Below are positions 56,165 to 64,000 of a stretch of DNA of 64,000 bases, piece after piece. The notes under the pieces were generated by a model. The model searched no databases. It worked only from the letters and a program-made list of their open reading frames with translations, and was not told the DNA's origin. This DNA is from Malachius bipustulatus (taxonomy: Eukaryota; Arthropoda; Insecta; Coleoptera; Melyridae), in contig OU342633.1 in assembly GCA_910589415.1 (NCBI GenBank), positions 35,656,210 through 35,720,209 on the forward strand. Direction: 5' to 3'. A program made the translations under genes and the position numbers. Numbering within the stretch: the stretch's first letter is position 1; the number at the start of each line of letters is the position of its first letter.

Positions 56165-58260
56165 TCAATGGATTTAGAATTCAAGCGTTTGGATCAAATT
56201 GTGAAGACAACTGCCGATTTAGGAGGTTTAGATACAATTCAATATCAAGCGCAATGATCAAAGCTACCATTCTTGAAAACAGTGCTTGGGAAAATTAAGA
56301 AAAGCCTCGGTTTCACGAGTCGAATAGAATTTAGAGCGTTCTTCTTGAGAACACCGTAAAATTTAAGCGTTTTGGTCAAACTATTTCTTGAAAAAAGACA
56401 AGCTTCTGTTCAAGAATTATATTTTGACCACTCTTGAAAGCTTCAGAAGATAAATATACGACCCAGATAGAGAACAGTATTGAAGAATAAAAACGCTCTT
56501 GGAAAAATATCTTGAGAAGCTCAAGAAATATTCTAAAAAATCAAGGTTGCTAAAATAAAGAGCAATGTTTTGGAAAAGTCCACAAAAATCAATCATTTTG
56601 ATTAAACTATAAAAAAAGCTTTCACTCGTGAAAATGTTACCTTGAAATGATAAAATAAGTGACAGGAAATCAGGTTGAGTGAAATTGAGTTTTTTCTCAA
56701 GAAACCCTCAAAATTTTTGCGTTTAAATGAAATTGAAAAAAAAACTAAATTGTCAGGTTTGTTAAAATGAAGAACTTAAGTATAATCGCTTGAGAAGATT
56801 TGGCATTCGTACAATTGATCAATAAGATGGATTTAAGTCCTCAATGGGCCCTCAACTTCAAGCTTTCAAGCCCTCAAGTTTTTCGAATTCTTCAGAGGAT
56901 TAAAAAACGTAAAAAAAATCATCAGATTGATCAAAATAGAGAGTTTTGTTTTTGAGAAGAGCTTATAATTCAAGCGTTTTTATCAACTTCTGAAGAATCA
57001 AACATTGTATGCTTAAATAATCGCTTGCGAAAATTAGGAAATCGTACAAATGATACGATGGGTTTGAATGAAGAATGTTATTCTCAAAGGGCCCAATTGC
57101 AAGCATTTTGATCAAATTGTTGAAAATTAATCTACCACTCTTGAAAAAAATAAAAATTCAAGCGTTTTGGGCATTGGGTTAAGACGTTTGAGACAAAACG
57201 TCTTAAATCATTGAGTTGATCAAAATAAAGAGCGTTGTTTTTATGAAGCACTAAAAATTCAAGCGTTTTGATCAACATCTGAAGAATCAAGCATGGACCG
57301 TTAAAATGATCGCTTGAGAAGATTAGGAAATCGTAAAAATGATTTAATTGTTTTAAATAAATAATGTTATTCTCAAGGGGCCCTCAAAATCAAGCGTTTT
57401 GATCACATTTTCATAAAAAATTCAAGCGTTTTGATCACATTGTCATTAAAAATTCAAGCGTTTTGATCAACTGTTGACATTCTTAATCTGCCACTCTTGA
57501 AATGTTGATTGAGTGGATTATTAAACGTCTCAAAGCATTAGGTTGATCAAAATAAAGAGAGTTGTTTTTAAAAAGCACTAAAAAATCAAGCGTTTTGATC
57601 AACTTCTCAGGAATCAAGCATCGACCGATCAAATAATCGCTTGACAGGCTTAAGAATCGTACAAACTGTAAGACGGGCCTAAATAAACTGTTTTTCTCGA
57701 GTAAAGTGTTATTCTCAAGGGGCCTTCAATTTCAAGCGTTTTGATAAAATTGTTGAAATTTAGCTCTTGATAAATTGGTTGAGAGGATGAGTAATAAACG
57801 TTTGAGATCATGAGGTGATTTAAATAAAGAGCGCTGTTAAAAATTAAAATAAAAACCCCTGAAAACTCAAGCGTTTTGACCAAATTGTTGAAAATTAATT
57901 TCGGAAGTTTGGATCAACTTTCGAGGAATCAAGCATGAACTGTTTAAATAATCGCTTAAGAAGTTTCAGAAATTACAAATGCTTAAATAAAGAGAGTTTC
58001 TCACAAGAGATCCTTAGATTTGAGCGTTTTGATCACATTAATAAAAGTCTTTAAAATACTTGAGAAGATTAAAGAACGTTCCAGATACCAGAAAATCAAG
58101 TTGGTTAAAATAAAGGACATTGTTCTTGGAAAGCCCTCATAATTCAAAATTATAGACAAAATTCTGAAAAATACAAGCTGCTACTATTAGTATATTGACC
58201 CCAAAGAGAAGAAAAAAGTTTAAAGGGCCCAGGTTAGTTGAAAAAAAAAAAATTAGTTCC
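56165..58260 (+). repeat. Tandem array E2, period about 290-325 bp
   Basis: The hallmark is TTCAAGCGTTTTGATCAA, found twice per unit in two settings. One is followed by ATTGTTGAAAATTAATCTACC and CACTCTTGA. The other is followed by CTTCTGAAGAATCAAGCATG and AATCGCTTGAGAAG. The second setting recurs at about 56975, 57262, 57587 and 57905 (steps 287, 325 and 318). Other shared blocks are GGTTGATCAAAATAAAGAGC, TTATTCTCAAGGGGCCCTC and GGAAATCGTACAAATGAT. At 57391, 57423 and 57455 the hallmark is locally triplicated with a 32-bp step. The left third is strongly decayed. Confidence 0.88.
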
Positions 58261-58269
58261 CAGGAAGCT

Positions 58270-60085
58270 CTCAAAATTGAACAAATTCTTTAAAATAAAG
58301 TTGCAATTTTTTTGTTGCTTGGAAGTTCTAAAAATTTTGTTTTTTAGTTTGATCAAGTTATATAGACAAATTCCCCGGAAGACTAAAAAACATTGCACAT
58401 GATAACGTTGGTTGAAACAAAGCACTTTTGTTGAAATAGGGGACTTTTTAATAGTAGTACATTTATTTCATTGGTGAAACGTAGAGCTTTCCTCTTAAGA
58501 AGAAGTATTATCCTCTTATGTGTATTGATCATAATGTCATAAATGACAGCTGCTACCCTTGAACAAATTCCTGGAAAAGATAAAGACTCTCCCGTATATA
58601 GCACCTATTTACGAATGTACTTTTAGGAATCATAATTAGGTACTTTCTTAATGGTTTTCTTTTATGGGCGCTTAATAAATTAATATTTTAGGATGTATTA
58701 ATTCAAATCAAAGACATTGCTCTGATGTAACATCTAAGAAGTTCAAAGCTTTGATATTTTATTCAAAGTATTAAATAATTATTATTGAAAATCTAACAAA
58801 CGATATGCGTACTTGTTGCTTTCACATTTCACAAGTACTCGCTCCTTACGCTCACGGTCCGTTTCCGTTCTGATTGCCAAATTGGCCATGTTTCTCAATA
58901 CAGATGTCTGGCACAGATCTAATGCCCAATTATATTTCTCCCCTTTTTTCGTCCTCATAATAATTCCCTGTCCCGAACTCCCACATTATTAAAAGCTAAT
59001 TGGCTGTACCAAATTTATAGCGCGTTATATAAAATTTTAGTATTTTTCCGTCACGTCTACTGCAAACTTTCACCTTCTTCAGGGAGTAATGAATATGAAA
59101 CCCCTCCTCGATTTTTTATGATCACCTTCATTCGGGCCATTATTACACGCCAAGTTGAATAATTCAATTTATGTCGAGCAAAATCTACTCTTATGGTTAA
59201 AGTTTGCTCGTATGCTCCTAAGATTGCAGAAACGGAGCAACGTCGCAGACTCCACGAACTTCTCCGATTCCTCCTCCCCGGCCGCTTCATCACGGGATTT
59301 GGCAGTCGCAGGATCGATATGTAATCTAGTTACGTTGTTAATTTTCGATTTAGCTCGTGTGGAGTCAAGCTGAATTTTAACGAGAAGCGAAGCCGTTGGC
59401 GAAAGCGGAAAACTCGCACCGACCTTATTTAAAATTTACAGTTTGTAGCGTTTTCTTACTTCTAGGAAATGTATCTGCAGGCTCCGCGACAATTCGTCCG
59501 AGAGAAGTTGTTTGCATTGAATTAAACGAAAATAACGAAACGGTTTAGAGTTTAAGTTGCGTCAACTTTTAATGAGTGAGACTGGATCATGCCACCATGA
59601 ATTAGAATACTTAATTGCGAATCGCTATTCAATGTACTTCGTGATAAAACGAGCGAGGCTCATTGCCTGCAGCTTTTTCACCAAGGTGTACACCCCGAAG
59701 CTTCATATTCCATTTCCTAAGATACGTGATACATGAAATTACAGAAGGAAAGTAAGGTAAACGAAATTTCAGCGGAAACGAACTTATGAAATCAAATTAT
59801 TCACTCATGAGAGGTACGATGATGAAGCTGACCTATTTTCTTAATCACAGTGGCTTGATCGTCATAATCTTGAAATTCTAGCGTATGAGCTTCTTGATAC
59901 TAAAAACGTTTCGTTTTTAACGAAATATTCTTGAATTCAGAGCAGTGGTCCATAAAGGGTAACTTATTCCTGACGTTCGTTCACAACTGCGTAAGACTTC
60001 ATCAGAGGTGTCGATTTAAAAAGGAACCTGCCCTTACATAAGTGTTGCAAAAATTCTACCACAGTTCTAATACCTAGTCTCCAGT
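58270..60085. other. No gene recognised
   Basis: AT-rich to 58820, then more GC-balanced to 59700 (59050-59400 has overlapping frames of 72 and 78 codons on opposite strands, neither recognised). No repeats are visible. Confidence 0.4.
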
Positions 60086-60089
60086 GCCA

Positions 60090-61300
60090 AGTCTCCATCA
60101 TTCAGAAGATTGATCCTCACGAAGCCTATCGATAAAGTGCTAATGGTGCCTACACTGAAGACATTTTTATTGAAGCTTTACCGTGAAATATCTCTGTCAT
60201 TCCCGTTGCTGAAGATTTTCCCCAAGTGCCTCCCAGTTCGTTGCCGAAACACATCGTTCAAAAGTCCTGATTCTTCTGTTGCTCCAAAAGAATATCCTTT
60301 GAAAACTTATTTTCAAAGAGTTGAAAAGGTCTCTTCTGCCCGTTGCCAAATTCCATCGGCGCATGAGATTTGGCCAATCGAAGCGTAGCAGTCAAGAGTG
60401 TCATTCATTTGTTTCACCAGAAGCATATCAATTCGAAACGGCAGTGAAGTTGAAACACTTTCGTTATCAAAGACTCCATTACCGAATCATATCTTCCATG
60501 ATCGCTGACCTACTCATTGCCGAAATCTATTGCTCAAAGGTGTTCATCCCCACCGCATTGCCGACGCATATCGTCAAAGAGTGTCAATTCCTCTGTTGAT
60601 CCGGAAGCATATCCCTTGAAAACTTATTTACAAAGAGTTGAAAAGCTTTCTTTTGTCCATGGCCAAATTCCATTGCCCATGAGATCTCGTCAATCGAAGC
60701 GTATCTTTCAAGAGTGTTGATTCTCCTGTTTCTCCAGAAGCTTATCCTTTCGAAACAGCCATAGAGTTGAAACACTTTCGTTACCAAAGACTCTATTACA
60801 TATCGCCCATGATCGCTGCCCTACTCATTGACTAAATTTATTTATTATTTATTTATCATTCAAGAGTGGTAATTCTTCTGTTTCTCCCGAAGCATCTCCT
60901 TTAGAAACTTGTTTACAAAGAGTTGAGAAGGTCTCTTTTGCCCGTGGCCAAATTCCATTGCCCATGGAATCTCGCCAATCGAAATGTATCGTAAAAGAGT
61001 GTTGATTCTTCTGTTTCTCCAGAAGCGTATCCTTTAGAAACAGACACAGAGTTGAAACATTTTCGTTGCCAAAGACTCCACTACCGAAGCATATCTTCCA
61101 TGATCGCTGAGCTACTCGTTGCCGGAATCAATTGCCCAAGAGTGCTCACCACAGCAATGCCGAAGCATATCGTTCAAGAGCGCTGATTCTTCTGTTGCTC
61201 CTAAGCCAAAACCTTCAGAAATATCATCCATATGTTTACCAAAGAATTCACTACCAAAGCATGATCGCTGACCTTCCCGTTGCAAGAGTCGATTTCCCAG
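60090..61300 (+). repeat. Tandem array E3, period about 285-317 bp
   Basis: The anchor GTTGAAACACTTTCGTTA-CAAAGACTC falls at about 60449, 60765 and 61052 (steps 316 and 287). A second anchor, ACAAAGAGTTGAAAAGG, falls at about 60314, 60631 and 60916 (317 and 285). Units also carry TTCTGTTTCTCCAGAAGC, CCAAATTCCATTGCCCATG and CGAAGCATAT. There are three to four units with diverged edges. The plus frames of 92, 92 and 67 codons are partly collinear with the units, but stops fall at different places, so I treat the array as non-coding. Confidence 0.88.
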
Positions 61301-61309
61301 GAGATATGT

Positions 61310-62865
61310 AATAATTGTTTAAGTATGTTCCTGAAGTATATCCTTTAGATACCTACCTATCCTGTGAATAAGAGTTGAAATCTTCCTGTTATCAAAGACT
61401 CCTTTTAATGAAACCTATCAATCACAATCACTCTGATTCTTGAGATGATGTCAAAGCTTATTACTTTTCACCCCTTCTTGAATTCCTGATAAAATCCCGA
61501 AACGCCTTCCTCTTCTAATATCAGATAAGCAACAATCATGATTCAACAGGTATGAGTAAGACGACCGAAATTATCTGATTTCAACTGTCTGAACATATGT
61601 AGTGAATTACCGTCACAATTCGCCATTCTTGATTAAGTAAGTACAGCCTGGAAATAGCAAATATTCAGATTTCGTTTAAGCGAGCATTCTCCCCCGTCAC
61701 CTCGATGACTATCGGAGTTAAATTTACTCAACGAGCATTAACTTTCCCTTTGTTCTGTTGGTTGTACCAATAAAGTAGACAAACCTAAGCCGGAAAAACT
61801 TCGCCACTTAGTAAAATACGTTGGAAGCGCGAGCTTAATTATCCAGTTAGGAGACTTATCGACATTGGGAAAGTTCGGAAAGGTGTTCGGGAGCTCAAGC
61901 AACGACTTCAACTCCATTTCCCGGGACCGTGATATACATTTATATATATAAAGCTCTATAGGTATATAAAGTTACTAGACAGATGAATCGCATCTACTCC
62001 AAGCCGGATTTGGTTTATTTTAGTTTTCTTCTTAACCAGTTTATATCCTGAAAGTTGAAGAACATTTACCCCGATGCCAAGTTTCCTCTCCACGAGTTCG
62101 CCATATATGTTTCTTGTAAATCAAAAATATCAGGATGAGGAAATTCTCTTCGGTTGCTGGAAACCACCACTCGCTTCATTCTAACATAGTGACTCATTGC
62201 TCCCATATTTACTAAATCGCTGAAGTGGCGAGAAGCTGCACCCTCGGCATACATGTGGGTAGGTGCTTTGCAATGTATAAGGGAATATGGAACTGGCTGT
62301 TTCCTAGTGTTATGTATGTCTGAGAGCTCGTCGTTACGGATTATCGCTAGCTTATGCATAGTAATGTATGTCTATCGGAGTAATTCTGTTATCGAGCGGA
62401 TTCTAGAGTGTGTATTCAAGAACCGCTTTCTAATCTCCAGACTCTCTGCTTCGATATGAAGCTGAGGCCACGTAATATACTCGCCGGATTAAAATAATTC
62501 TGGAAAACATCGGAAGCAGTGAGCTGGTTCTTCTCTCGAAAGGTTTTATTTTACAGTTTTAAAGGACACAGTGAAGGTCTCTTAGTAAAACACGTAAGTA
62601 TATATACGAAAATAAAGCTCGTGCCCAACGAATATAGAGGAAGAATTTTTTGATAATTTTTTATCTTTTGTAGCCGGCAGCATTTTGTCATTTCTATATT
62701 TTGACAGATTACGGTCCCATTCTGCTAAGCCTGTCACCTGTGTTTGAAAACGTCGCATTTTGTCAGATTAAAACTGTTCAAGAAATGCGTAAAATATAAG
62801 GCTGGTTTGGGACTTGGTCACTGAGTTGAAAAGATCCAGGCATGTTTGAGCCCTGAGTCACCCCA
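61310..62865. other. No gene recognised
   Basis: The edge of array E3 fades out to about 61510. A TATATATATA tract lies at 61942-61952. A 97-codon minus frame (62066-62359) is unrecognised. Nothing else is supported. Confidence 0.4.
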
Positions 62866-62869
62866 TTCA

Positions 62870-64000
62870 GAATTAAAAACGTCCTGATGTTCATTGTGTT
62901 AGCAGGAATTCCAGCAGTTCAGTCGTTTTTGGTGTAACTCCTCTCCATGCAAGATCTCTTAATTAAAAAGGTCCGGTAAACTTTAAGCAGTCATTAATTC
63001 CGTGCTGAAGTTTAAGAGTTTTTGGCATCGTTCCATTTGATATCGCTTCAAGATTCCACAATTAAAAAGGTGCTGGGGCACAGTTGGAGCTTTGAAGCAT
63101 TTCATTCTGTTAATTCCCTTCAGTTCTCCAGATCGAGCATCGTCAACGGTATTTGGTATTATCAAACTGATATCAAAGTTTATTGTGCAAAGTCCTCGTG
63201 CATTTTATTCCGCAGTTCAAACCTTTTTCGCATCGTTCCATTTGGTTAGATCATCACTAAAAAATTCTTCAAATTAGAAGTTGACCGGACCTGATTCAAT
63301 TTGAGACTTCATCTCCGAGTGCTTTTGGTTAAAACTCACTTTAGTTAAAGATCCACCGATAAGGAAATTCATAACTTGCTTTAAGCCTTCACTCCAATTC
63401 CATCCTGCAGCTCAAGCTTTTTTGGCATCGTCTTATTTGTTTAGAGTTTCAAGGTGCGCAATTAAGATGTTCGAAACATGTTTTTGGGATTTGGGTTCAG
63501 ATGTTTTTGGGAATAAACCGGTAACAAAGTATCTGGCCTACTTGGAGCATCATTAGCGTCATTTAATCTTATCATAGAAAATGCCCTGTGTACATTTAAG
63601 CTTGCAGTTTAGGCGTTGTTGGCATCGTTCCACTTGGTTAGATCATCGCTACAAAATTCTTCAATTAAAAAGTCCCTGGTACTTTGAGACTTGACGTTCG
63701 AGTGTCTTTGACAAAAACTGATTTTAGCTTTCCATCCACCATTTGGCTTCAGGATCACTGCATTGAGAAGTTCCTAGTACAATTTGGAGGCTTGAAGTCT
63801 GGGCGTTTTTGGTAAGAATTGATTTTATCAGACTACATCCAGCTAAAAATCCACCGGGAAAAATCTTCATGGCATTCTTTGAACCTTTACAAAATTCCAT
63901 TTTTCAGCTCCAGATTTTTTGGCATTGTTCCATTTGGGCTTCAACATCCCTCAAGTACCTTGTTAAGAAGTATTTGGGCTTCGGTTTCGGATGTTTTTGG
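62870..64000 (+). repeat. Tandem array E4, period about 200 bp, runs off the window
   Basis: The phrase TTTTTGGCATCGTTCCATTTG or close variants occurs near 63018, 63223, 63416, 63614 and 63914 (steps about 205, 193, 198 and 300). Between these are AATTAAAAAGGTCC(T)GGTAC-TTTGAG and GAGTGCTTTTGGTTAAAACTCA. A last GGATGTTTTTGG ends the window, so the array continues to the right. It shares no unit with E1-E3. Confidence 0.85.

Overview
The window looks like non-coding DNA from an arthropod, most likely an insect, with a large, repeat-rich, AT-leaning nuclear genome. The evidence is remnants of non-LTR retrotransposons with an RNase H domain and a CCHC knuckle, several LTR retrotransposon families, hairpin MITEs with TA target duplications, a tRNA-like SINE head and long-period degenerate tandem arrays. 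I find no intact host gene, no bacterial-type operon, no rRNA and no CRISPR array. It reads as intergenic or giant-intron sequence. The order of insect cannot be fixed from the sequence alone.

Layout. 1-13 kb: a domain of scattered ACCGCAAAT words (941-2215), a SINE-like head (about 4.0 kb), a GC-rich block (5.5-6.2 kb), a broken non-LTR element on the minus strand (6.9-7.7 kb), a 250-bp direct repeat (7.9-8.3 kb), a strong hairpin (10.9 kb) and a 104-bp tandem array (11.5-12.1 kb). 14.7-16.6 kb: remains of two further LTR families, one with a polypurine tract and a 19-bp tandem array inside its LTR, the other with a perfect tRNA-Pro primer-binding site. 17.9-25.3 kb: two more ACCGCAAAT domains in opposite orientation, each invaded by a rearranged copy of one LTR family, here called family A. 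26-31 kb: two degenerate non-LTR fragments, a candidate LTR and a TGTCAAATGTCA-rich repeat cluster. 35.7-43.2 kb: two complete solo LTRs of family A with perfect 4-bp target duplications. One has a long-hairpin MITE inserted exactly in its TATA box. 47.5-47.9 kb: a 141-codon open frame without a usable ATG, rich in Pro/Ser/Gly, which is the only candidate for a host exon. 48-64 kb: four unrelated arrays with periods of about 200-320 bp, plus a nested pair of hairpin MITEs at 55.3-56.1 kb.

There are no working genes to connect. What can be read is a history of insertion. Family A alone gives two solo LTRs and two inverted composites, one of which, bounded by a GGAT duplication, has the same LTR end at both of its termini. 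Three insertions can be dated relative to one another by nesting. Several long inverted repeats (arms of about 225-430 bp) could fold into long hairpin RNA if transcribed. The signal that no standard feature type explains is the ACCGCAAAT word. It recurs over 24 kb in three blocks, is strand-consistent within each block, and in one block is organised into a higher-order repeat of about 307-330 bp.
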